Shown here: positions 22,931 through 30,602 of the stretch, one piece after another
How the letters are laid out: the number at the start of each line of letters is the position of its first letter
How positions within the stretch are numbered: position 1 is the stretch's first letter
Source: Nitrospirota bacterium
GTDB lineage: Bacteria; Nitrospirota; UBA9217
Reading direction: 5' to 3'
Assembly (NCBI GenBank): GCA_029858565.1
Contig: JAOUEV010000001.1
Location: forward strand, 1-64,000
DNA: 64,000 nt
Notes under the pieces: model-generated
Seen by the model: only the letters and a program-made list of their open reading frames with translations
Databases searched by the model: none
Told to the model about the DNA's origin: nothing
Program-made: the position numbers and the translations under genes

Positions 22931-23521
22931 TTATTGTGCTTCAGGCGTGGGACTGCAGGCAGTGGATGAAGAGGAGAGAAGCGGTTGTTTCATCTTCCTG
23001 CTGACCAAGGAAACCAAAAGGAGAAAGTGCAGAGAGAACATGATAGCATTGAACATGCGAGGCATCTTACCCAGGAGGTTCATCAGCGCCACGAGAGGAT
23101 AAAGCCACATGAGGACCCATCCTTCGCGTAAGGCAAAACAATAGGCTTCTTTTCCCGCTATTCCCGCAGTTCCAAAACATACCAATCCGATCCCCAGAAG
23201 GGCGACCGTAAGCGCATTTTCAGCAGCAACGAAATAGAGACCGATGACCTGAACAAAGAGTCCTGTAATTATCGCACCAAGAATGATCTTCTTGACCCAT
23301 GTTATCCAGACAATCAGATTAAACCCCGCTATCAACGCACCCAGTTCGAAGATCATGATGCCGATCGTATAAAAAGGATGACTGATCGGATAAAGTACCG
23401 CCAGTATTCCGGCACCCACGGCCTGCAAGACCAGTCCTGTTCGATAGGCTATCGCATTCTTTTTCCTCATGAGCACACCAGCGCTCAATGGTTGTTCTGT
23501 AGGGGTTGTTTGTGAGTTCAT
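22931..23521 (-). CDS. Predicted multi-pass membrane protein
   Basis: 196 aa with several hydrophobic segments; no family recognised. Confidence 0.6.
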   Translation of the reverse strand: MNSQTTPTEQPLSAGVLMRKKNAIAYRTGLVLQAVGAGILAVLYPISHPFYTIGIMIFELGALIAGFNLIVWITWVKKIILGAIITGLFVQVIGLYFVAAENALTVALLGIGLVCFGTAGIAGKEAYCFALREGWVLMWLYPLVALMNLLGKMPRMFNAIMFSLHFLLLVSLVSRKMKQPLLSSSSTACSPTPEAQ

Positions 23522-23741
23522 GGCACTTTATATAGCACGCGTACCGGTGTGTATGCAAGATAAAATCGTATGCCGGTGCTGGCAGAAGACCCTGTCAGGA
23601 TTTAAAGCACCTTGATCAAGACCAGAAGAGGCAATATGATTGAAGGCCTTCGGACAATATTTGTTGCAATACTTAGAAACTCAAACATGGATAATAACAC
23701 TATTGGTAATTGTAATTTTGAGCTCAAAAGGTAGAAACATC

Positions 23742-23770
23742 TTGACTAAAAAATAGAATTTTGTTATAGT
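23742..23770 (+). promoter_or_regulatory. Sigma70-type promoter upstream of the porin-like gene
   Basis: TTGACT (23742-23747), 17-nt spacer, TATAGT (23765-23770). Confidence 0.55.
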
Positions 23771-24035
23771 CAGCGCAAATTTCGCTGCATTATTACTGTC
23801 TTCTTTGCGAAATTTTATGGCAGACGGAGCGGCTGTATCCACCATGTGCCAAATATGACATCTACTGTCCGAGATCACTCATCGAATCACCTCATTTCCC
23901 CAACATCCACTGCCGGGATCCCGGAGCGGATGTTTCGAACCATGCTCCTCGCACTTTTCCGTTTTTTTAAGTTAATGCTGCGAACGCTTTGAAGAAAGGG
24001 GGGATGCTGGAAATCGTTTTTCCGGATCAAGTTTA

Positions 24036-24051
24036 TGGTTTCACCGTTGCA
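24036..24051 (+). promoter_or_regulatory. Sigma54-like -24/-12 element upstream of the porin-like gene
   Basis: TGGTTTCACCGTTGCA: GG-N10-GC spacing with TTGCA -12 element; -24 extension poorly matched. Confidence 0.35.
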
Positions 24052-24115
24052 TGAATAACGCCAATGGTATCGCCTACTCCATCGAGGAGTAAAACTACTT
24101 TAGGGAGGATAAACG

Positions 24116-25348
24116 ATGAAGAAGTTTCTCGCACTATTTGCAGTACTGGCGCTGACCATGGTCAGCTCAGCCGCGTTCGCTGAAGTATCGGTCAGCGGCA
24201 GCATCGACATCCGCAATCTGTCAACCAACAATGCTTCGGACATGAATTCTGACAAATCGGACGAGAACCGCACCACCCAGGAGCGTATCCGCATCAATGT
24301 GGACGCGAAGCACGAGGGTGTGAAAGGACGGGTCACCCTGGAAAACGACTGGTATGTCTGGGGTTCGGCGACCAACGGCTGGGCCGGGTCCGCCGTCGAG
24401 AGCAAGAGCGGTGCACTGACGATTCGTGAGGGCTGGATCGATTTCAGCATGCCCTTCGGTATGCCTGGCCACGTCAAGGTCGGCCATCAGATGCTGCAGC
24501 TTGGCAATGGCTGGTTCTTCCGCGCCAACAAGTACGGCTCCGATGCCTGGCTAATCGGCTTCCCTGGCAAGAATACCTTCGCGTTCGTTGACGTGAAGGC
24601 TGCCGAGGGTCTCAACGCTGGTTCCGACGACGTTGATGCCTATGTGCTGCTCGACACCTACAAGATCGATGACAAGAGCTCCGTCGGCGCCTATTTCGTG
24701 CGCGTGATGGATCGCCAGGGCAAATTCATGGCTGGTGGCGGCGCGGATGCTGAGGGGACCCTCGATACGATCGGCCTGCACTACAATGGCATGGTTGGCC
24801 CGCTGAAGCTGGCTGCTGAGTTTGACATGCAGAGTGGCGAGGCTGATCCGGGTGCTGGCGCCGCAACGACGGATCTGTCCGGCAAGCAGATCATAGTTCA
24901 GGCCAGCATGCCGCTGGATGCGCTGACGATCAACGCGACCTTTGCCATGGGCAGCGGCGACGACGCGACCACGGCTGAGGAAGAGGGCATCACGGTGGCG
25001 CTGGACAAAGATCCGCACTATACCTTCGTCTATGAGTACTTCACGAAGACCGCTGCGGGCGCGACGAACACGGGCTTCGCGAACACCACTGCCATGAACC
25101 TCGGCGCTTCCTACAAGGTCTCCGGCAATGTGACCGTGGCCCTCGACTACTGGATGCTGACCGCGACCGAGGTTGGCGCAGGTGTTGATGATGAGGTCGG
25201 CTCGGAAATCGATGCCAAGATCCTCTGGAAGCTGAATGACAACCTTTCCTGGAACTGGTCACTCGGCCGCTTCATGCCGGGCAAGTTCTATGGCGCGAAT
25301 CCGGATGATGTTGATGCAGTCCAGGGTATCCTGAGCTACAAGTTCTAA
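24116..25348 (+). CDS. Outer-membrane porin-like beta-barrel protein
   Basis: Signal peptide MKKFLALFAVLALTMVSSAAFA, alternating beta-strand pattern, C-terminal aromatic YKF; GC-rich biased codon use. Confidence 0.75.
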   Translation: MKKFLALFAVLALTMVSSAAFAEVSVSGSIDIRNLSTNNASDMNSDKSDENRTTQERIRINVDAKHEGVKGRVTLENDWYVWGSATNGWAGSAVESKSGALTIREGWIDFSMPFGMPGHVKVGHQMLQLGNGWFFRANKYGSDAWLIGFPGKNTFAFVDVKAAEGLNAGSDDVDAYVLLDTYKIDDKSSVGAYFVRVMDRQGKFMAGGGADAEGTLDTIGLHYNGMVGPLKLAAEFDMQSGEADPGAGAATTDLSGKQIIVQASMPLDALTINATFAMGSGDDATTAEEEGITVALDKDPHYTFVYEYFTKTAAGATNTGFANTTAMNLGASYKVSGNVTVALDYWMLTATEVGAGVDDEVGSEIDAKILWKLNDNLSWNWSLGRFMPGKFYGANPDDVDAVQGILSYKF

Positions 25349-25399
25349 GATTCAATTGTCCTTGAGTGCGAGTCTGCGCTCATAGATAACGTTTGACCG

Positions 25400-25430
25400 A
25401 TCCCCCGGGCAGTTATTGCCCGGGGGATAT
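25400..25430 (+). terminator. Rho-independent terminator of the porin-like gene
   Basis: ATCCCCCGGGCA-GTTAT-TGCCCGGGGGAT followed by ATTTTTT. Confidence 0.9.
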
Positions 25431-25737
25431 TTTTTACTTGCGCTCCTGTCGTCGGTAAGAACAACACTGTTGATAGCAGAACATATGTCCATTGCCCTGG
25501 TAGCGGGAGTTTGCGCGCATTTGTGCGTATAAGGAAATAGGGTCTATTGGGAAGTCGAATAGCTGGGATGTTAATTTGTAGCGAATTGCTCTAAAACAAT
25601 GAGTGATGTAACAGCGGTTCATATCTTGTTGTGAAATTTAACAATATGTATTCTTCGGAAGTATAAAAATTATAGCGAGCGGCTTATGTATGGTGTATGA
25701 TTGCAGGGTAATACTACTACACAGGAGGGAAAATATA

Positions 25738-26295
25738 ATGAAAAAGGGATTATTGTTTCTGCTCGCAGGTCTTATAGTTGTGGTGATGTCGGGAAGCGCT
25801 TTTGCCGCCAACAGTCTGAACAGCGGATCCAAAGCGATCAGCGTGGGGATGGGTGACAATATTTTCAGCCATAAGGCAATTCCGAACGTAGATGCAGTGA
25901 TCAATGATGTTGTGGATATCAGCGGCCGGTTCATGGTTTCCAACGATGTGGCTCTGTACGGCGGTTTCGGCCTGCAGACAGACGGCGGTGATGCTGACGG
26001 CACCTATCTCAGCCTGACTGTCGGTTTTAGAAAGTACACAAAGGTTGCGGACCTCGCGCCGTTCGTTGCTGCTCAGCTTTCCTATATCACGGTGAAATCT
26101 GATCCGAATATCGTCGACCTGAGCGTCATCGATGCAGCGTGTCTCTTTGGCGCGGAGTATTTTCTCGGCGCGCAGTTCAGCTTCGAAGGAGCCGTGGGCG
26201 TCGGCATCGGCCAGTACAGCAACGATCTTAATAATGCTGATGACACCTACTTCGGCACACGCACCGTCGGTGTCCGTGCGAATTTCTACTTCTAA
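25738..26295 (+). CDS. Small outer-membrane beta-barrel protein (opacity/OmpX-like)
   Basis: ATG at 25738 after AGGAGGG; signal peptide MKKGLLFLLAGLIVVVMSGSAFA; ends VGVRANFYF. Confidence 0.7.
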   Translation: MKKGLLFLLAGLIVVVMSGSAFAANSLNSGSKAISVGMGDNIFSHKAIPNVDAVINDVVDISGRFMVSNDVALYGGFGLQTDGGDADGTYLSLTVGFRKYTKVADLAPFVAAQLSYITVKSDPNIVDLSVIDAACLFGAEYFLGAQFSFEGAVGVGIGQYSNDLNNADDTYFGTRTVGVRANFYF

Positions 26296-26380
26296 TCCAG
26301 GAGGTTGTTCTGTCACTGCTTCTTGAGAAATATTCGAAAGTTGATGATGATCGAAGCGGTGCACGGATGAGGGAGACTCT

Positions 26381-26698
26381 ATGCCGAAGATAATTTATAT
26401 ACATATTGTTATTGCCTTTGTCGCGCTTGGATTGCTGTTGGGTTGCGGCAGTGGAGATAAAGGCCCGGTGGGTCGTGTAGCACCGCAGGAGCTGGTAAGC
26501 GGCGCATCGGGAACAGGAGATGGTCTCGGAGGCGGTGGCGGAGGAACCGGTGCATGTGTCGCGCAGGGAGCTTGTGTAAATAACATGGATGCAGGAACTT
26601 GTGTGAACAATGGTGGTCAGTTTTATAACGGTACTACATGCCAGAATCTTGGTTTTACAAACTGTCAAAACGTACAAGGTACAGTAGTCTGTTTCTAA
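26381..26698 (+). CDS. Small Gly/Cys-rich lipoprotein
   Basis: Lipobox LLLGC; GGGGGG tract; seven Cys in the C-terminal half. Confidence 0.6.
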   Translation: MPKIIYIHIVIAFVALGLLLGCGSGDKGPVGRVAPQELVSGASGTGDGLGGGGGGTGACVAQGACVNNMDAGTCVNNGGQFYNGTTCQNLGFTNCQNVQGTVVCF

Positions 26699-26724
26699 GC
26701 ATCAAAGACCGATATCAGAAAATG

Positions 26725-26759
26725 AAAAACACCGGAGCGGTGTAAGCTCCGGTGTTTTT
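26725..26759 (+). terminator. Rho-independent terminator (likely bidirectional) between convergent lipoprotein gene and folD
   Basis: AAAAACACCGGAGC-ggtgtaa-GCTCCGGTGTTTTT. Confidence 0.9.
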
Positions 26760-26818
26760 CTATTCAAGAGTGGTACGGACATGTACTGATGGAAGGTGAC
26801 GAGAGAAGCAGGTGAGTA

Positions 26819-27670
26819 TCAGGGATTCTGAAGCTTCGCGGCTTTCACCACATGCTTGAGCAGTACCCGCGTGGTCACGGTACCAACGCCTCCCGGAACC
26901 GGTGTGATCGCGCCGGCCACTTCCTTGGCAGGCTCCGTATCCACGTCTCCCACAAACTTGTCTCCTTCGGGATTAATGCCCACATCCATGACCGTCGCGC
27001 CTGCCTTGATATAGTCCTTGGAGATCATTTTTGCCTTCCCAATAGCGGCAACGAGAACATCTGCACGCCGGCAGACTGCAGGCAGGTCCTTTGTCCTTGA
27101 GTGGCAGACCGTGACCGTACAGTTCTCTCCGAGGAGAAGCATTGACATGGGCTTGCCCACGACCATCGAACGTCCGATGACCACGGCTTCTTTTCCAGAC
27201 AGGGGGATTTCGTAGAACTTCAGCATTTCCATGACAGCCTGGGGGGTCGCCGGCGGGAATCCGGTGAGGTCACCTGCCATGATCTTTCCCGCGTTCACGG
27301 GATTGAAACAGTCCACGTCCTTTTCCGGGGCAAGGATATATTTGACCACATCCTCGCTGATCTGCCTGGGGAGAGGCCGCATCACAATAATCCCGTGGAT
27401 TGCCCGATCGTTGTTCCTGTCCCGAACAGTCTTTACGAACTCATCCTGGCTCATAGTTCCCGGCAACTGCTCGATCTCGCAGCCGATGCCGCTCTTTTCA
27501 GCCATTTTTTTTGCACTGTTAGCGTAGTACAGCGAGTCGGGAGCATCTCCCGCTATCATGATCCTGAGCGTGGGATTTACTCCCTTTCCTTTCAACGCCT
27601 GGACCTCGGACTGGATATCCTGGTCCAGTTTCTGCGCCACTTCCTTGCCGGTCAATAATTTTGCCGCCAT
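26819..27670 (-). CDS. folD: Bifunctional methylene-THF dehydrogenase/cyclohydrolase
   Basis: VIGRSMVVGKPMSMLLLGENCTVTVCHSRTKDL; ITPVPGGVGTVTTRVLLKH. Confidence 0.97.
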   Translation of the reverse strand: MAAKLLTGKEVAQKLDQDIQSEVQALKGKGVNPTLRIMIAGDAPDSLYYANSAKKMAEKSGIGCEIEQLPGTMSQDEFVKTVRDRNNDRAIHGIIVMRPLPRQISEDVVKYILAPEKDVDCFNPVNAGKIMAGDLTGFPPATPQAVMEMLKFYEIPLSGKEAVVIGRSMVVGKPMSMLLLGENCTVTVCHSRTKDLPAVCRRADVLVAAIGKAKMISKDYIKAGATVMDVGINPEGDKFVGDVDTEPAKEVAGAITPVPGGVGTVTTRVLLKHVVKAAKLQNP

Positions 27671-27730
27671 GTCTATGACTCCTTCTTAACAAGTATGTGC
27701 GAACATAGGTTCGGAGAACGGTGAAGCAGG

Positions 27731-28357
27731 CTATCCCATCTTCTTGTAGGTAAGCTCCATTACGGTCTTTTCAAGAGCGGCAACATCGCGGAGAACCTCC
27801 TGCATACGGGTCCAGGTTGTTGTATTGTAAGCCGCGTCCTTGATGCTGTTAACATTGATCTTTACGTTGAGAGCAGAGCTTTGTGCGCAGGCTTGTGCAA
27901 GGAGTACAGCAACCCCGGCATCGCTCACAGCGGCCACATTGCCTATCTCTGCGGCGCGGAGGGCCAGTTTGGCCACTTCCAATGACTTCAGGCCTATCTC
28001 AAATGGCACCTGGCAGGCTTTTTTAAGGGCTTCCTGCATCTTTGCGCTTCTGGCTGCTTTCTCCTCGTCTGTTGCTTTGGGCATCTTATATACATCGGAA
28101 AGAGCCCCGTAAGCCTCCGTATCTTTTTGGATCAGGTCCTGCATCTCGATGCGGAGTTTTTCTGAGTCGTCGAGCAACGCTTCTATCTGGGATTGAACAT
28201 CCTTGTACTTATCCTTGCCGAGCGTTAGATTTCCAACCATACTGACCAATGCCGCTCCCAGCGCTCCCGTGAGCGCAGCTACACTGCCGCCGCCAGGTTC
28301 GGGAGATTTACTTGCCAGCTTATCAAGAAAATGACGCAAAGGCTGATCAATATACAT
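27731..28357 (-). CDS. fchA: Cyclodeaminase/cyclohydrolase family protein (FchA-like)
   Basis: FLDKLASKSPEPGGGSVAALTGALGAALVSMVGNLTLGK is the FTCD_C/cyclodeaminase signature. Confidence 0.88.
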   Translation of the reverse strand: MYIDQPLRHFLDKLASKSPEPGGGSVAALTGALGAALVSMVGNLTLGKDKYKDVQSQIEALLDDSEKLRIEMQDLIQKDTEAYGALSDVYKMPKATDEEKAARSAKMQEALKKACQVPFEIGLKSLEVAKLALRAAEIGNVAAVSDAGVAVLLAQACAQSSALNVKINVNSIKDAAYNTTTWTRMQEVLRDVAALEKTVMELTYKKMG

Positions 28358-28426
28358 GTTGTTACCTCTCGTAATATGTTATTATTCAAGATTATTTTCG
28401 CTTCAAGCCAGTTGCAGTGGGGAGGT

Positions 28427-28456
28427 AGAATAAGTGAAAATGCGGTGTTTTGTCAA
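28427..28456 (-). promoter_or_regulatory. Candidate fchA promoter
   Basis: Minus strand TTGACA (28456-28451), 18-nt spacer, TATTCT (28432-28427). Confidence 0.45.
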
Positions 28457-28457
28457 C

Positions 28458-28532
28458 AAAAAAATGCCCCCCTCGCAAACATCGCTGTTCTTAAGGGAGG
28501 CATTTCAGGGGAGGCTCTATTTCTAGTAATTG
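28458..28532 (-). ncRNA. Candidate ~75-nt small RNA with own promoter and intrinsic terminator
   Basis: Minus strand TTGACT (28567-28562), N17, TATAGT (28544-28539); ends at AAATGCCTCCCT...AGGGGGGCATTTTTTT. Confidence 0.4.
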
Positions 28533-28561
28533 ATATGAACTATATCTACAATTTTAGAACA

Positions 28562-28596
28562 AGTCAAGGAAAAAATATAAAAACTTTTCCTTGACT
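28562..28596. repeat. 12-bp perfect inverted repeat carrying two outward-facing -35 hexamers
   Basis: AGTCAAGGAAAA (28562-28573) / TTTTCCTTGACT (28585-28596). Confidence 0.8.
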
Positions 28597-28620
28597 CAAA
28601 ATGTTGCGGCTTGGTATTAT
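28591..28620 (+). promoter_or_regulatory. Candidate ccdA promoter
   Basis: TTGACT (28591-28596), N18, TATTAT (28615-28620). Confidence 0.5.
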
Positions 28621-28647
28621 ATCAACCTAATCTTAAGGAACATTACT

Positions 28648-29376
28648 ATGGATATTTCCCATGGGATTTCAATTGCTTCAATTTTCCTCTCCTTGTTCAT
28701 GGGGATCATATCATTTGCATCCCCATGCATTCTGCCTTTGATTCCCTCTTATGTTTCCTATATAACCGGGATCAGTTTTGACGAGCTGGTTGGTCCTGAT
28801 TTTCGTCGAAAGAACATTCGAACCACTGTTCTTCACTCACTCGCATTTGTCGCGGGGTTTACCGTGGTCTTTGTCCTGCTCGGTGCAACGGCCAACCTTT
28901 TGGGACAGATGCTGATCGAGTACTTGAAACCCATCAGGATCATCGGCGGGGTACTCTTGATCGTTATGGGGCTTTTTGTCACAGATATCGTGCCGATCCC
29001 ATTCTTGCAGCGCGATGCGAAGTTGCATCTCAAGACGAGACCCGCCGGTTATATCGGTACGTTCCTTGTCGGGGTCATTTTCGCTGCTGGATGGACGCCA
29101 TGCACCGGTCCCTTTCTTGCAGCTGTGCTCATGCAGGCGGCGCAGTCCGAGACCATGATGACCGGCATGGTGTTCCTTGCGTTCTACTCGATCGGCATCG
29201 GCATTCCGTTCATTCTGTCAGCTGTTGCTATCAGTGCGTTCCTGTCCTCGTTCAAGAGAGTGAAGGAGTACTTGCATGCGATCAAGATCGGGAGCGGGGT
29301 GATCCTGGTGGTCATGGGGATCCTGCTCATCACTGATAAGTGGACATTGTTGACATCATACCTCATGAATCCTTAG
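28648..29376 (+). CDS. ccdA: Cytochrome c biogenesis protein CcdA
   Basis: FASPCILPLIPSYVSYITG and GWTPCTGPFLAAVL; multiple TMs. Confidence 0.94.
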   Translation: MDISHGISIASIFLSLFMGIISFASPCILPLIPSYVSYITGISFDELVGPDFRRKNIRTTVLHSLAFVAGFTVVFVLLGATANLLGQMLIEYLKPIRIIGGVLLIVMGLFVTDIVPIPFLQRDAKLHLKTRPAGYIGTFLVGVIFAAGWTPCTGPFLAAVLMQAAQSETMMTGMVFLAFYSIGIGIPFILSAVAISAFLSSFKRVKEYLHAIKIGSGVILVVMGILLITDKWTLLTSYLMNP

Positions 29377-29392
29377 GGGGAGAACAATTCGT

Positions 29393-29812
29393 ATGGCAGC
29401 TGATTCTCTGGACATTCTGAAGGACAAGGACGCTCCGCTGTATACCATGGGTGTGGCTGCCAAGCTTGTTGGCACAACGGCCCAGACACTGCGGTTGTAC
29501 GAGAAACACGGCCTTATCCTGCCGACTCGTGAACGCAGAAACCGGCTGTATACGGAGAACGACATCAAGTGGTTGCGCTGTATCCGGGAACTGATCCACT
29601 CAAAGAAGATCAGTATTGAAGGGATCAAAAAACTGCTGGATTATGCTCCCTGCTGGGAGATCAAGGATTGTCCTGATGACCGCCGGGTGGTCTGCTCCGC
29701 ATTCACGAATAAGAGCAAACCCTGCTGGGAAACAACGCGCTGCCGCAAGGAGGGGGATTGCTCGACCTGCGTGATCTTCCTGCGCAGCGGAAAAAAAGCC
29801 GCGAAAAAGTAG
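29393..29812 (+). CDS. MerR-family regulator with C-terminal Cys-rich two-CW-like domain
   Basis: MerR HTH YTMGVAAKLVGTTAQTLRLYEKHGLILPTRERRNRLYTENDI; tail CWEIKDC...CSAF...CWETTRC...DCSTC. Confidence 0.88.
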   Translation: MAADSLDILKDKDAPLYTMGVAAKLVGTTAQTLRLYEKHGLILPTRERRNRLYTENDIKWLRCIRELIHSKKISIEGIKKLLDYAPCWEIKDCPDDRRVVCSAFTNKSKPCWETTRCRKEGDCSTCVIFLRSGKKAAKK

Positions 29813-29890
29813 CGTTCTTCTCGATTCGGGAATTTCATCGCAGAGATCCGAGGGCTGTCCGCACTCCGCAATCAACAGACTGCGGTCGAC

Positions 29891-30568
29891 CTACGGATGC
29901 TCGTCCACCCATACCACGCCTTCCGACGAGGTCTCTTTTTTCCAGATCGGCGTAATGCGCTTCAGCTCATCGATGCAGAAACGGCACGCCTTGAATGCTG
30001 TGTCACGGTGGCCTGCCGCGACGACGATCAGCACGATATTCTCACCTGCCGGGATCGCACCTATCCGATGGATGATGCTGAGATCTATCAGGTCAAAGTC
30101 CGCAAATGCCCGCTCTCGGATCTCGTTCAATTTCCGCTCTGCCATGCCCGGATAGTGTTCAAATTCCAGCTTTGATACCGCTGTGCCCCGCGAAATATCA
30201 CGTGTTGTCCCCAGAAAGGTCACAATGCCTCCGATCGAGAGCGATGTGGCCTTGATCCGGTTGATCTCGTCTTCGACCGAAAAGGGGGGCTCCTGGATGC
30301 GCACAACGCCCCGGTGCTCATCGCCGCCTGAAAAGGGTGGTAGCAGTGCTATTTCATCCCCATTGCGGAGCTCTGCAGCCTCATCAGCAAATTCCTGGTT
30401 CACCGCGACGAGAATTCTTTTTTGTTCACCCAGGACCGGCGCCAGCCCCGGATATCTTCCCGCGAGCAGTGGGAGAAGGTCTGTGATCGTGGACGGATGC
30501 TGGTCCAGAACGATCTCATCTGTTCCGGCCAGGTCCCTGAGGTTTGCAAAGAACTTAATGGTGATCAC
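29891..30568 (-). CDS. MoaD-MoaE fusion (molybdopterin synthase)
   Basis: N-terminal MoaD ubiquitin fold ending LLPPFSGG, then MoaE IGGIVTFLGTTRD...FEHYPGMAERKL...HRIGAIPAGENIVLIVVAAGHRDTAFKACRFCIDELKRITPIWKKE. Confidence 0.93.
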   Translation of the reverse strand: MITIKFFANLRDLAGTDEIVLDQHPSTITDLLPLLAGRYPGLAPVLGEQKRILVAVNQEFADEAAELRNGDEIALLPPFSGGDEHRGVVRIQEPPFSVEDEINRIKATSLSIGGIVTFLGTTRDISRGTAVSKLEFEHYPGMAERKLNEIRERAFADFDLIDLSIIHRIGAIPAGENIVLIVVAAGHRDTAFKACRFCIDELKRITPIWKKETSSEGVVWVDEHP

Positions 30569-30602
30569 GTGGTCGCTCCTGTTGTATCGCTGGATTCAGT
30601 GA

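Noticed and set aside
25692-25704. Sigma54-like TGGTGTATGATTGC upstream of the small OMP gene
   Set aside because: GG to GC spacing is 9, not the strictly required 10
28500-28660. ZTP or THF riboswitch upstream of fchA/folD
   Set aside because: Looked for because of the folate genes, but I could not match the conserved riboswitch sequence elements by eye; a covariance-model search would be decisive
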